Source of the DNA: Variovorax sp. PBL-E5
Lineage (GTDB): Bacteria > Pseudomonadota > Gammaproteobacteria > Burkholderiales > Burkholderiaceae_C
Direction: 5' to 3'
Length of the DNA: 64,000 bases
Assembly (NCBI RefSeq): GCF_901827185.1
Contig: NZ_LR594671.1
Location: 4,490,001 to 4,554,000, forward strand
Position 1 is the first letter of the stretch. Each line of letters opens with the position of its first letter. Made by a program: the position numbers and the translations under genes. Of this stretch, positions 53,329-62,356 are shown in pieces. A model generated the notes under the pieces. That model made no database searches. It worked only from the letters and a program-made list of their open reading frames with translations, and had not been told where the DNA came from.

Positions 53329-54588
53329 TCAGGCCGGGATCGGCTTCAGGGTGCCGCCGGTCGGAATATTTTTCGCCGCTTCGTCATTGACGATGGTCAG
53401 CTCGACCTTGTACTTCTTGCCCTTGCCCCACTGCCCGAGCACCAGCGGCGTCTTGCTGACGTTCTTGAACGGCCCCTGCCCGCCCCACTTCACCGGGCCC
53501 ACCACGGTATCGATCGCGGTCGCGGCGACGGCATCGCGCACGTCGGCGGCCTTGGTCGACTTGGCGCGCGACAACGCGCTGGAAGCGACTTCGAACAGCG
53601 CATGCGCGAAGCCGATCGGCTGCGTCCACTGCTTCTTCGCGCCGGCCTCGTAGGCATCGGCCAGCGCCTTCGCGCTCTGCTTCGTGAGGCTGGATGCGAA
53701 CGGATGCGAAGGACTCCACCACACCTCGGTCGACAGGCCGTCGCCGAGATCGCCGAGCGCCTCGATCGCGCCGGGGAACAGCAGCGCCTTGCCGAGCGTG
53801 ATGATCTTGGGCCGGAAACCCTGCTGCCGCGCCTGGGTGAGGAAGGTCTTGGCATCCGGCGGGATCACCACGCCGGTCACGATCTCCACGCCGTCGCGCT
53901 TGAAGGCCGCGATCTGCGCGCTGAAATCCTGCGTGCCGTCCTGGTAGCGGCCGGGGTCGGTGAGCGTGAAGCCCATCTGCGCGAGCGGCTTCGGAAAGCC
54001 AAGCTCCTTGTCGCCCCAGGCATTGCCGTCGCCGTCGTTGGGAAACAGGCCGCCGACCTTCTTGTTGGTGGCGAGCGTCTTCCAGCCGTTGGTGTAGTTG
54101 GCGATGACGTCCTCCAGGCCCCAGAACATGTGGTACGTCCAGTCGAAGCCCTTGGCCGGATCGCCCTTGCGGCCGAAGAACCAGGGCTGCCACGGCACCA
54201 CGCTCGACACGCAGGGCACTTCGTTGAGCTCGCAGGCATCGCTGACCGGGTTGGCGGTCTCGGGCGTGCCGGCGGTGAGCACGAGGGCGACCTTCTCCTT
54301 CAGGATCAGGTCGTTGGCGACCTCGCCGGCGCGATTCGGATTGGACTGGCTGTCCTTCAGCACGATCTGCACCGCGTACTTCCGGCCGCCGACGGCGATA
54401 CCGTCCTTGAAGGCGGTCTTCATCTGGTCGATGACCCATTTGTCGGCCTCGCCGAAGGGCGCGAGCGGACCGGTCTGCGGCGAGACGTAGCCGATCTTGA
54501 GCGTGTCGGCCGCAAAGACGAGCGGCATGGCGCCGCCGGCAGCGAGCGCGGCCGCGGCCTGGGTGAACTGCCTGCGATTGAATGCCAT
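53329..54588 (-). CDS. ABC substrate-binding protein with Tat-like signal
   Basis: The product is 419 aa. The N-terminus NRRQFTQAAAALAAGGAMPL carries a twin-arginine motif before a hydrophobic stretch, so export by Tat in a folded state is likely. The mature part (LKIGYVSPQTGPLAPFGEAD) is periplasmic binding protein type I. WQPWFFGRKGDPAKGFDWTY marks the large-ligand subgroup found in aromatic and amide clusters. It heads the transporter part of the array, 37 nt after the aldehyde dehydrogenase gene. The ligand is unknown. Confidence 0.87.
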   Translation of the reverse strand: MAFNRRQFTQAAAALAAGGAMPLVFAADTLKIGYVSPQTGPLAPFGEADKWVIDQMKTAFKDGIAVGGRKYAVQIVLKDSQSNPNRAGEVANDLILKEKVALVLTAGTPETANPVSDACELNEVPCVSSVVPWQPWFFGRKGDPAKGFDWTYHMFWGLEDVIANYTNGWKTLATNKKVGGLFPNDGDGNAWGDKELGFPKPLAQMGFTLTDPGRYQDGTQDFSAQIAAFKRDGVEIVTGVVIPPDAKTFLTQARQQGFRPKIITLGKALLFPGAIEALGDLGDGLSTEVWWSPSHPFASSLTKQSAKALADAYEAGAKKQWTQPIGFAHALFEVASSALSRAKSTKAADVRDAVAATAIDTVVGPVKWGGQGPFKNVSKTPLVLGQWGKGKKYKVELTIVNDEAAKNIPTGGTLKPIPA

Positions 54589-54625
54589 GGTGTCTCCTTC
54601 TCGTTAGTCTTCTTGCACAAACAGC

Positions 54626-56104
54626 TCAACGCACGAAGTGAGGCGGGACCTGCGCATCGACGTTGACCCAGACGCTCTTGACCTGCGTGTACTCGCGCAT
54701 CGCATCGAAGCCCATCTCGCGGCCGTAGCCGCTCTGGCCGACGCCGCCGAAGGGCGAGCCGGGATTCACGCGCTTGTAGCTGTTGATCCAGACCATGCCC
54801 GCGTGCAGTTCGCGCGCGACCTTGTGCGCGCGCTGCAGGTCGCGCGTCCACAGGCCACTGCCCAGGCCGTAGTCGGTGCCGTTGGCGATCTGCATCGCCT
54901 CTTCGTCGTCCTTGAAGGTGAGCACGGTGACGAAGGGGCCGAACACTTCCTCCTGCGCCACACGGTCGCGCCAGGACTTGGCGCGCACCACGGTCGGCTC
55001 GACATAGCAGCCGTGGGCCAACTCGCCGCTCGGCGACTTGCCGCCCGCGAGCAACTCGCCGCCCTCGCCCTTTGCGATCTCGACGTAGTTCAGCACGCGC
55101 TCGCGGTGCAGCGCGCTGGTGAGCGGACCCATCTCGGTCGCATCGTCGAGCGGGTTGCCCAGGCGGATCGATTGCGCGAGCGGAATGAACTGCTCGAGGA
55201 AGGCATCGGCGATCTTCTCGTGAAGCATCAGCCGCGAGCCCGCGATGCAGGCCTGCCCCTGGTTGTGGAAGATCGCGAAGGCGCTGCCATGGATGGCGGC
55301 CGGCAGGAAGGCATCGTCGAACACGATGTTGGCGCCCTTGCCGCCGAGTTCGAGCTGCACCTTCTTCAGGTTGCCGGCGCTGGCCTGCACGATGCGCCGG
55401 CCGGTCGCGGTGCTGCCGGTGAACGCGACCTTGGCGATGCCTGGATGCTCGGCGATGTACTGGCCGACGACGTGGCCCAGGCCCGGCACCATGTTGACCA
55501 CGCCGGGCGGCAGGCCGGCCTCGGCCATCAGCTCGGCGATGCGCAGCGAACTCAGCGGCGTGATCTCGGACGGCTTCATCACGATGCAGTTGCCGGCCGC
55601 GAGCGCGGGCGCCATCTTCCAGCTGGTGAACATCAGCGGGAAGTTCCAGGGCACGATCTGGCCGACGACGCCGACGGGCTCGCGCAGCGTGTAGTTGAGG
55701 AAGCCGGCCTCGACGGGAATGGTCTCGCCCTGGAACTTGTCGGCCATGCCGCCGAAGTAGCGAAAGCATCCCGCGGTGCGCGGCACGTCGAGCCGGCGCG
55801 TGTCGCGGATCGGATGGCCGGTGTCGAGCGATTCGAGTTGGGCGAGCTCTTCGGTGTGGGCGTCGATCAGGTCGGCGAGCTTCAGCAGGATGCGCCCGCG
55901 GTCGGCGGCGGCCATGCGGCTCCAGGCCGGGAAGGCGCGCTGCGCCGCGGCCACCGCGCGGTCGACGTCGGCCTTGCCGGCCAATGCGACGTCGGCGAGG
56001 GTCGCGTTGTCGTGCGGGTTGAGCGTGGCGAGCGTCTCGCCGGATTCGGCGTCGACGAAACGGCCGTCGATGAAGAGTTGGTGGCGAATGGCGAAGTCAG
56101 GCAT
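54626..56104 (-). CDS. hapE: Aldehyde dehydrogenase, likely 4-hydroxymuconic semialdehyde dehydrogenase
   Basis: The product is 492 aa from MPDFAIRHQLFIDGRFVDAE. C286 (QGQACIAG) is the nucleophile and E252 (LELGGKGANI) the general base, 34 residues apart as usual. FTGSTATGRRI binds NAD. By sequence alone it could be a betaine-aldehyde-type enzyme. Its place directly after the two hydroquinone dioxygenase subunits matches HapE/PnpE, which oxidise 4-hydroxymuconic semialdehyde to maleylacetate. The 118-nt gap to the dioxygenase holds a large hairpin. Confidence 0.83.
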   Translation of the reverse strand: MPDFAIRHQLFIDGRFVDAESGETLATLNPHDNATLADVALAGKADVDRAVAAAQRAFPAWSRMAAADRGRILLKLADLIDAHTEELAQLESLDTGHPIRDTRRLDVPRTAGCFRYFGGMADKFQGETIPVEAGFLNYTLREPVGVVGQIVPWNFPLMFTSWKMAPALAAGNCIVMKPSEITPLSSLRIAELMAEAGLPPGVVNMVPGLGHVVGQYIAEHPGIAKVAFTGSTATGRRIVQASAGNLKKVQLELGGKGANIVFDDAFLPAAIHGSAFAIFHNQGQACIAGSRLMLHEKIADAFLEQFIPLAQSIRLGNPLDDATEMGPLTSALHRERVLNYVEIAKGEGGELLAGGKSPSGELAHGCYVEPTVVRAKSWRDRVAQEEVFGPFVTVLTFKDDEEAMQIANGTDYGLGSGLWTRDLQRAHKVARELHAGMVWINSYKRVNPGSPFGGVGQSGYGREMGFDAMREYTQVKSVWVNVDAQVPPHFVR

Positions 56105-56111
56105 GGTGCAT

Positions 56112-56218
56112 TCCTCTCCCTCCCCTTTGGGGGAGAGGGTTGGGGTGGGGGCGCTTCGACAGGGTGCGGGCGTGCGGGCCCCCACCCCGGCCCTCCCCCA
56201 GAGGGGGAGGGAGAAAGA
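56112..56218. repeat. Inverted pair of the dispersed repeat, forming a ~105-nt hairpin
   Basis: CCTCTCCCTCCCCTTTGGGG starts the left arm (56113-56152), and the right arm (56175-56216) is its near-complete reverse complement, ending GGGGGAGGGAGAAAGA. Each arm also folds on itself. It matches the hairpin end of copies A and B. It fills the gap between the dioxygenase large subunit and the dehydrogenase gene and could attenuate transcription or stabilise the upstream mRNA. Confidence 0.8.
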
Positions 56219-56222
56219 CAGA

Positions 56223-57230
56223 TCAGAACTGGACGGGGATCTCGGGCGACTCGCCCTTCTGGATTTCATAGACCAGGCTCGGCGACCCGTTCTCCCACAC
56301 CAGCAGCATCGAGCGCTTGGGACTGAAGCCCTGGTGCCGGCAGTAGGCGGGCATGGCGGCCATGTCGCCGGCCTTCATGATCACGCGCGCCATCGGCTTG
56401 CCCGTGTTCTTGTCGCCGCAGTCCCAATGGATCTCGTCGGTCATCTGGAAGAACCACTCGACGCGGTCGTTGCCGTGGATGATCGGCAGGATGTGTTCCT
56501 CGGTCGTCGGGCACATGAAGCTGTGCTTCACCACCGAGGTGAAGCTCGGGTTCCACGTGACCTGCGAGCGCGACAGGAAGCCGAAGAGATTGAAGCCGTG
56601 CACCTCGTTCTCGAAGCCGGGCTCGGGATGCAGTTCGGGCTGGGCCTGCGGCACGTCGGCGAAGGCGCGGTTGATCGGTGCGCCGCTGGCGTCGCTGCGC
56701 AGGTTCAGGTCGCCCTTGAGGCCCACGCAGCGCGTGGCGAGTTCGCGCGCCCGCGTGATCTTCGCGGTGTTGTTGCCGTTCTTGCGGCCATAGGGTGAGC
56801 CGGTTTCCTGCGGCGCGCTGAAGGGGTCGAAGCTCTCGTTGGTCCAGTCGTCGAGCATGGCCTCGAAGGTGGCGCGGATCTGGGCGGTGGGAAAGTTCTC
56901 GAGCAGGTCGATGCCCGCGGCCTTCATGGTGCCGTTGAAGCTGCCGGCATAGAGGTCGACCGACTGGTAGTGGTTGACGGTGCCGACCACGTCGTCGAAG
57001 TTGACCCAGCCGTAGAAGAAGCCCCAGGCGACGTCGCGCATCAGCGCGCGCAGGTAGTTGCCGATGTCCAGCGTGTGGCTCATCGGCCGGCCGTCGCGTG
57101 TCTTCCAGGTGATGTGGGCGAAGTATTCGTCGCGCCGGAAGCCGAAGCTGCCGAGCGAGAAGTCCTTGTAGCCGAGCGTGGCGTCGGGCTGCGACGCGAT
57201 GACCTTGGCGAGTTCAGCGGGTGCGTTCAT
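56223..57230 (-). CDS. hapD: Type II hydroquinone 1,2-dioxygenase, large subunit
   Basis: The product is 335 aa (~38 kDa), the size of the large subunit of two-component hydroquinone dioxygenases (HapD, PnpD/PnpC2, HqdB). FRRDEYFAHITWKTRDGRPM, RDVAWGFFYGWVNFDDVVGT and MPAYCRHQGFSPKRSMLLVW match what I recall of that family. The cupin-like iron site would include histidines such as those in IIHGND, DEIHWD and CRHQGF. It ring-opens hydroquinone to 4-hydroxymuconic semialdehyde with the small subunit, encoded 14 nt upstream. Confidence 0.85.
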   Translation of the reverse strand: MNAPAELAKVIASQPDATLGYKDFSLGSFGFRRDEYFAHITWKTRDGRPMSHTLDIGNYLRALMRDVAWGFFYGWVNFDDVVGTVNHYQSVDLYAGSFNGTMKAAGIDLLENFPTAQIRATFEAMLDDWTNESFDPFSAPQETGSPYGRKNGNNTAKITRARELATRCVGLKGDLNLRSDASGAPINRAFADVPQAQPELHPEPGFENEVHGFNLFGFLSRSQVTWNPSFTSVVKHSFMCPTTEEHILPIIHGNDRVEWFFQMTDEIHWDCGDKNTGKPMARVIMKAGDMAAMPAYCRHQGFSPKRSMLLVWENGSPSLVYEIQKGESPEIPVQF

Positions 57231-57244
57231 TTCTTTCTCCTCGG

Positions 57245-57757
57245 TCAATGCGTCTGGCAGATGTCGGCCCACTTTTCGACGCTGAGATCGCCCTTGCAGG
57301 TCTGCAGCACGATCACGCCGGGCGCACCCGGCGTGCGGAACTGGTAGGCGGTGTTCTTCGGCAGCAGCCCCTGGTGGCCACGCAACAGCTTCATCCAGCC
57401 CATCTTCTGGCCCTTGGGTTCGCCCTGCACGAGCACGGCGCCATTCTTGTTCTCGTCGCCGACCACCTGGCCGGCATCGAGCGTGACCAGGTGCACCTCG
57501 ACCTCGCCATCCATCACCAGCGCGAACTCGTCATGCGCGCAGGTGTACCAGGGCGATACGCCCTCGGCGCGCAGCGTCTCCAGCACGTAGATCTGGTTCT
57601 GGCCGAACACGACCTTTTCGTAGGGCCGGCTCTTGTTCGCGATCTCGAAGCAATTGGAGAACGCGTAGTGGCGCACGTCGTCGTCGATCGGCTCGACGTG
57701 GCCTTTCTCGTAGTGCTGGAGGGATCCGAATCGGGTCTGGTAGGCGGTCGCTGGCAT
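57245..57757 (-). CDS. hapC: Type II hydroquinone 1,2-dioxygenase, small subunit
   Basis: The product is 170 aa (~19 kDa), with AGGAGA before the ATG. RHYAFSNCFEIANKSRPYEK, HDEFALVMDGEVEVHLVTLD and LSVEKWADIC are in line with HapC/PnpC1 small subunits, which have a cupin fold. The heterotetramer of small and large subunits needs Fe(II). It is the first gene of the ten-gene minus-strand array and is divergent from the M20 hydrolase gene, with 208 nt between. Confidence 0.85.
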   Translation of the reverse strand: MPATAYQTRFGSLQHYEKGHVEPIDDDVRHYAFSNCFEIANKSRPYEKVVFGQNQIYVLETLRAEGVSPWYTCAHDEFALVMDGEVEVHLVTLDAGQVVGDENKNGAVLVQGEPKGQKMGWMKLLRGHQGLLPKNTAYQFRTPGAPGVIVLQTCKGDLSVEKWADICQTH

Positions 57758-57965
57758 GGGTTTGTCTCCTGGGTCCGCGATGCAGCAAGGTGCTGCGATG
57801 GGTGGACTTTAGGAAACGAAGGGCGCCTGCGGTAGGCCTTGATTGCGGGCCGCATTGTTCGGCGGATCCGGTCAATCGACAGGGTTTACCCCTCCCCGGC
57901 GCGCTTATGACCACCCGCGTTCTGCTAATTGGACGGCGATCGACCTGCGTTTCAGCATTCGATCC

Positions 57966-59252
57966 ATGACGAACAACACTGCCACCTTCCGGACCGACGA
58001 CCGTTCGCTTTCTGCCCGCGCGTCCCTTGCCAGCACCCTCGAGAACCAAAGCTGCCGCGTGCCCGAGATGGCGCGCAGGCTGGTCGGCGTTCCCAGCCAC
58101 TACCCGCCCGGCAACACCCATGCGATGGCACGCGCCGTCGAGGCCATCGCCCGCGACATCCCGGGCCTCGAGGTCGAGCGCCACGACACCTTGCCGCATG
58201 TCGCGAACCTGGTGCTTCGCCTGCGCGGCGCGGTAAGCGGCCGCCGCCTGGTGTTCAACGGCCACATGGATACCTTTCCGCTGGTGAACCGCGCCGACTG
58301 GACGGCCGACCCGTCGGGCGAGATGCGCGACGGCAAGCTCTATGGCCTCGGCGTGTCCGACATGAAGGGCGGCATCGCCGCCATCCTGTTCGCGATGGCG
58401 CAGCTCTCGGGCGTGCGCAACGCGTTCGCCGGCGAGGTGGTCGCCACGCTCGTGGGCGACGAGGAGTCCATGGGCACCGACGGCACGCAACACCTGCTGA
58501 CGCATGTCGAGGCCGCGCGCGGCGACGCGATGATCAGCGCCGACACCGGATCGACCCGCGTACTGCGCTTCGGCGAGAAGGGCATGCTGTGGATGCGCCT
58601 GCGTGCGAGCGGCAAGTCAGCCCATGCGGCCCACGTGCATCACGGCGACTGCGCGATCGAGAAGCTACTCGCGGCGATGCAGAGCCTGACGGCCGTCCGG
58701 CAGATGGCGGTGGACGCGCCCGCCGAGGTACTGCGCGCCATCGAGCGCTCCGCCGCCGTGTCGGAATCCCTGTCCGGCGCCGGCGAGAGCGCGGTGCTGC
58801 GAGGCGTCACGCTGACTTTCGGCACGATGCAGGGCGGGCGCCTCTCGAACCTGATCGCCGATGCAGCCGAAGCCACCGTCGACGTGCGCATCCCGGTAGG
58901 GCTCGATACCGCTGCGGTGGAAGCGCGCATCCGCGAACTGCTCGCGCCGCATGGGGACCTGAGCCTGGAGATCCTGCGCCGCTATGAACCGAGCTGGACC
59001 GCGCCGGGCCACGAGGTCATCACCACGCTGGCCGCCAACTGCGAAGCCGTGCTGGGCCGGCAGCCGGTGGTCAACATGCGCGTCGGCGCCTCGGATGCGC
59101 GGCTGTACCGCGCCGCCGGCATTCCGACGGTGGTGTGCGGCCTGACGGCCTGCAACATGGGCGCCGCCGACGAGCATGTCTTCGTCGACGAGTTGCGCGC
59201 ACTGGGCAGGATCTACGCGCTGACGGCCTTCGATTTCCTCGGCGCGCACTGA
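57966..59252 (+). CDS. M20-family metallohydrolase (ArgE/DapE-like)
   Basis: The product is 428 aa; no strong ribosome site is seen before the chosen ATG. Metal ligands are visible in order: NGHMDTFP, GVSDMKGG, VGDEESMG, ISADTGS and, near the C-terminus, ADEHVFVDE. The dimerisation domain lies between residues ~215 and 330. The family removes acyl groups from amino acids or cleaves amides and carbamates in the cytoplasm. It is followed by a TSUP exporter and an MFS transporter on the same strand. Its substrate is unknown, and a link with the divergent hydroquinone genes is only positional. Confidence 0.85.
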   Translation: MTNNTATFRTDDRSLSARASLASTLENQSCRVPEMARRLVGVPSHYPPGNTHAMARAVEAIARDIPGLEVERHDTLPHVANLVLRLRGAVSGRRLVFNGHMDTFPLVNRADWTADPSGEMRDGKLYGLGVSDMKGGIAAILFAMAQLSGVRNAFAGEVVATLVGDEESMGTDGTQHLLTHVEAARGDAMISADTGSTRVLRFGEKGMLWMRLRASGKSAHAAHVHHGDCAIEKLLAAMQSLTAVRQMAVDAPAEVLRAIERSAAVSESLSGAGESAVLRGVTLTFGTMQGGRLSNLIADAAEATVDVRIPVGLDTAAVEARIRELLAPHGDLSLEILRRYEPSWTAPGHEVITTLAANCEAVLGRQPVVNMRVGASDARLYRAAGIPTVVCGLTACNMGAADEHVFVDELRALGRIYALTAFDFLGAH

Positions 59253-59273
59253 GCCGGCCCGCATCGGCACGAC

Positions 59274-60023
59274 ATGCTGCACGACGCACTTCTCTGTGCG
59301 GCCGCCCTCGGCGCGGGCGTGCTCAACACGGTCGCCGGCGGCGGCACCTTCCTCACCTTGCCGGCGCTGGTGCTGCTCGGGGTTCCGCCGGTGGCTGCCA
59401 ACGCGACCAGCACGGTGGCCGTGTTTCCCGGCTACCTGGGCGGCGCGCTGGGATTTCGCGGCGAACTCGCGGCCATCGACCGCCGTCTGCTGCTGCAGGC
59501 ATCGATCGTCGGGCTGGCCGGCGGGCTGGCCGGCGCGGGCTTGCTCATGGTGACCTCCAACCAGACCTTCCGCGCCATCGTGCCCTGGCTGCTGCTCTTC
59601 GCGACCCTGCTGTTCGCCGCCGGAGGCCTCGGCACCGGCGCGCGCAGCGATGCCCCGGGGCGCAGCCTGCCATGGCGCCTGCCAGCGCTCGCCGCGGTGG
59701 CTGTCTACGGCGGCTATTTCAACGGCGGCCTCGGGATTCTGCTGATGGCTGTGCTGTCGCTGGCCGGCATCGGAAACCTCAATGCCGTCAACGGCCTGAA
59801 GAACCTCATGTCCTTCCTGCTCTCGGCGATCTCGGTGCTCACCTTCGCGTGGGCCGGGCTCGTGCATTGGCGGGAGGCGATTTTGATGATGGCCTTCTCG
59901 ACCGTCGGCGGCTATGTCGGCGCAGCAGCGGCCAAGGCACTGCCGCTCCGAGTCGTTCGCGCCGTGGTCATCGCCATTGGCCTGGGCATGAGCGGTGCGT
60001 TCTTCCTGACCCACAACAACTGA
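59274..60023 (+). CDS. TSUP-family (TauE/SafE) membrane permease
   Basis: The product is 249 aa with about eight membrane segments. AGVLNTVAGGGTFLTLPALV and the second-half repeat GGYFNGGLGILLMAVLSLAG are the paired motifs of this family. Members export sulfite, sulfoacetate or other small anions. The gene lies 21 nt after the M20 gene. If the hydrolase at 49401 releases sulfate or sulfite, export by this protein would fit, but they are in different operons. Confidence 0.86.
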   Translation: MLHDALLCAAALGAGVLNTVAGGGTFLTLPALVLLGVPPVAANATSTVAVFPGYLGGALGFRGELAAIDRRLLLQASIVGLAGGLAGAGLLMVTSNQTFRAIVPWLLLFATLLFAAGGLGTGARSDAPGRSLPWRLPALAAVAVYGGYFNGGLGILLMAVLSLAGIGNLNAVNGLKNLMSFLLSAISVLTFAWAGLVHWREAILMMAFSTVGGYVGAAAAKALPLRVVRAVVIAIGLGMSGAFFLTHNN

Positions 60024-60034
60024 AGGAGACAGAC

Positions 60035-61345
60035 ATGGAATCGCGGGACCAACTGACGCCTGAGAAACGGCGCTACTTTCGCCGGGTGATCGCATCGGCC
60101 CTGGTGGGCAACATGCTGGAGTTCTACGACCTCTTCATCTACGGCTTTCTCGCCGTCTACATCGCGAAGGTCTTCTTTCCGACCGGCGACACCTACACCT
60201 CGCTGCTGGTGGCGCTGGGCACTTTCGGGGTCAGCTATTTCGTGCGCCCGCTGGGTGCGATCTGCATCGGCAGCTATTCGGACCGCCGCGGCCGCAAGGC
60301 CGGGATGATGCTCACGATCTGGGCCATGGGCCTCGGCACCGCGATGATGGCGTTCGCGCCGGGCTACGCAACGGCCGGCATCGGCGGGACGCTGATGCTG
60401 GTGGCAGGCAAGCTGCTGCAGGGCTTCTCGGCCGGCGGCGAGTTCGGCACCTCCGTGTCCTTCGTGACGGAGCATGCGCCGCGCCACCGGCGCGGCTATT
60501 TCGCGAGCTTTCAGGTGGTCGGCATCGGGCTTGCGACCGGCATGGCCAGCATCGTCAGCCTGATGCTCAATCGCTCGCTGGACCCGGTCGCCATCGTCGA
60601 ATGGGGATGGCGCCTGCCCTTCGTCGTCGGGCTGCTGATCGTTCCCTTCGGCTACTGGCTGCGCAGCCAGCTCGACGAGACGCCGGAATTCGTGAAGAGC
60701 GCCAAGGTGGCCAACCCGGTCGCGACCACGCTGATGTCGTCGAAGGCACGCATCTGCGCCGCCATCGGCGTCTATTCGCTGGCTGCCTCGACGAACTATC
60801 TGCTGGGCGTGTTCATCCCGCTCTATGCGCAGCGCGAGTTGGGCATGTCCGCGTCGGACTCGATGTGGGGCGCGATCGGCTATTCGGCGGCCCAGATCCT
60901 GCTGCCGCCGCTGTTCGGCGCGATGTCCGACCGCGTCGGGCGCTTGCAAATGATCGTGTGCGGCACCCTGCTGACCGGCGTGCTGTGCCTGCCGGCCTTC
61001 CACTGGATGGTCGCGCAGCCCAGCCTGATGGTGTATGTGACCTGCATCACCGGACTGACCGCCTGCGTGATGGTGTTCCAGGGCGCGATGCCTTCCTTCC
61101 TGGCCGAGCTGTTCCCGAACGCCGTGCGCACCACGGGGCTGGCGCTGATCCACAACCTGAACTTCACGGTGATCGGTGGCCTGTCGCTGCTGATCTGCAC
61201 TTGGCTGGCACAGCAGACGGGCAGCAAGTTCATTCCGGCCTACTACGTGATGGCCACCGTGGGCATCGCGCTGCTGAGCACGCTGTTCTTCAGGATCCGG
61301 GTGCGCAGCCAGTCGGCCGACCAGGCCGCGCTGGATGCGGCCTGA
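60035..61345 (+). CDS. MFS transporter, metabolite:H+ symporter type
   Basis: The product is 436 aa with AAGGAGA before the ATG, 11 nt after the TSUP gene. ASALVGNMLEFYDLFIYGFL at the first helix, SYSDRRGRKAGM in loop 2-3 and FSAGGEFGTSVSFVTEHAPR mark the MHS (ProP/KgtP-like) subfamily of 12-helix symporters. These carry carboxylates, betaines or aromatic acids. It probably imports the substrate of the M20 enzyme. It converges on a LysR gene. Confidence 0.88.
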   Translation: MESRDQLTPEKRRYFRRVIASALVGNMLEFYDLFIYGFLAVYIAKVFFPTGDTYTSLLVALGTFGVSYFVRPLGAICIGSYSDRRGRKAGMMLTIWAMGLGTAMMAFAPGYATAGIGGTLMLVAGKLLQGFSAGGEFGTSVSFVTEHAPRHRRGYFASFQVVGIGLATGMASIVSLMLNRSLDPVAIVEWGWRLPFVVGLLIVPFGYWLRSQLDETPEFVKSAKVANPVATTLMSSKARICAAIGVYSLAASTNYLLGVFIPLYAQRELGMSASDSMWGAIGYSAAQILLPPLFGAMSDRVGRLQMIVCGTLLTGVLCLPAFHWMVAQPSLMVYVTCITGLTACVMVFQGAMPSFLAELFPNAVRTTGLALIHNLNFTVIGGLSLLICTWLAQQTGSKFIPAYYVMATVGIALLSTLFFRIRVRSQSADQAALDAA

Positions 61346-61351
61346 TCGCCG

Positions 61352-62251
61352 CTAGCCGAGCGCCATCCCGCGCTCCGACAGCACCCGCCGACACAGCCCG
61401 ATGAAGTCGTCCGCCAGCCCCGACTGGCGGTTGGTGGCGGCCCGGGCCACGCCGACGCGCAGCGTGAGTGCGGGCGTGATCTCGGCCACCTGCAGCAGCA
61501 GCCTCGGGTCGGCCGTGAAGGCCGTCAGGGCATCGACGATGGTCACACCCAGGCCGGTCGCGGCAGTCGCCAAGGCCGCTTGGTAGAGCAGCACACTGAC
61601 ACTGCTTTCGAGTGTCCAGCCATGCTCCTCACAGGCCTTGGCAAGCATGCGGCCGATCGGGTCGACCGGGTCCGGCGCGATGAAGGGCATGGCCAGGACG
61701 TCGCGCAGGCCGAGCCGCGCGCCGGTGCCGAAGAACTTCGAGGATCCCACGGCGACGAGCGGGATCTCGGCCAGCGCCGTGAAGTCGATGGCGGGGTGCT
61801 GTTCGCCCTCGAAGACCAGGCCGATGTCCGCCTCGCGCAGCGCCAGGTCGGAGATCACGCTGGACGAATACTCGGCGCGCACCGACAGGCGCGCACGTGC
61901 ATGCTGCTTCAGGAAGCGATCGATGATTTCCGGCATCACGGCCTGTGCCAATGCAGGCGCACACAGCACGCGCAGCAGGCTGGCCTCGCCCGATCGCAGG
62001 TTGCTGGTCAGCTGCTGCAGCTTGACGATCTGGCGATCGAGGGTCTCCAGTTCGGGAAAGATCACGGCCGCTTCCGCCGACGGCTCCAGCCTGCCGCGCA
62101 CGCGCCGGTAGAGCTGGTAGCCGAGCTGCTTCTCCGCGCTCTGCAGGATCTGCGTCACCGCCGGCTGGGTCATGTGCAGCAGCCGCGCGGCCCCGCTGAG
62201 CGTGCCTGTCACGCGGATCGCGTTGACGACTTCCAGATGACGCAGTCGCAT
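61352..62251 (-). CDS. LysR-family regulator
   Basis: The product is 299 aa. LEVVNAIRVTGTLSGAARLL and HMTQPAVTQILQSAEKQLGY form the helix-turn-helix; the variant start RHLEVVNAI is shared with NocR/OccR-like members that sense amino-acid-derived compounds. The effector domain has LREADIGLVFEGEQHPAIDF. It lies 6 nt from the MFS stop, convergent, and likely controls the M20-TSUP-MFS genes. Confidence 0.88.
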   Translation of the reverse strand: MRLRHLEVVNAIRVTGTLSGAARLLHMTQPAVTQILQSAEKQLGYQLYRRVRGRLEPSAEAAVIFPELETLDRQIVKLQQLTSNLRSGEASLLRVLCAPALAQAVMPEIIDRFLKQHARARLSVRAEYSSSVISDLALREADIGLVFEGEQHPAIDFTALAEIPLVAVGSSKFFGTGARLGLRDVLAMPFIAPDPVDPIGRMLAKACEEHGWTLESSVSVLLYQAALATAATGLGVTIVDALTAFTADPRLLLQVAEITPALTLRVGVARAATNRQSGLADDFIGLCRRVLSERGMALG

Positions 62252-62356
62252 GGTGGTTGTTGGGAAGATGCAAGACGGTGCACTACCTGCGCGGGCGTGA
62301 TCGGCATCGCGGACTGCAGGGCCTGCCGATCATCGCAGCATCCCACGCTGGGGGGC

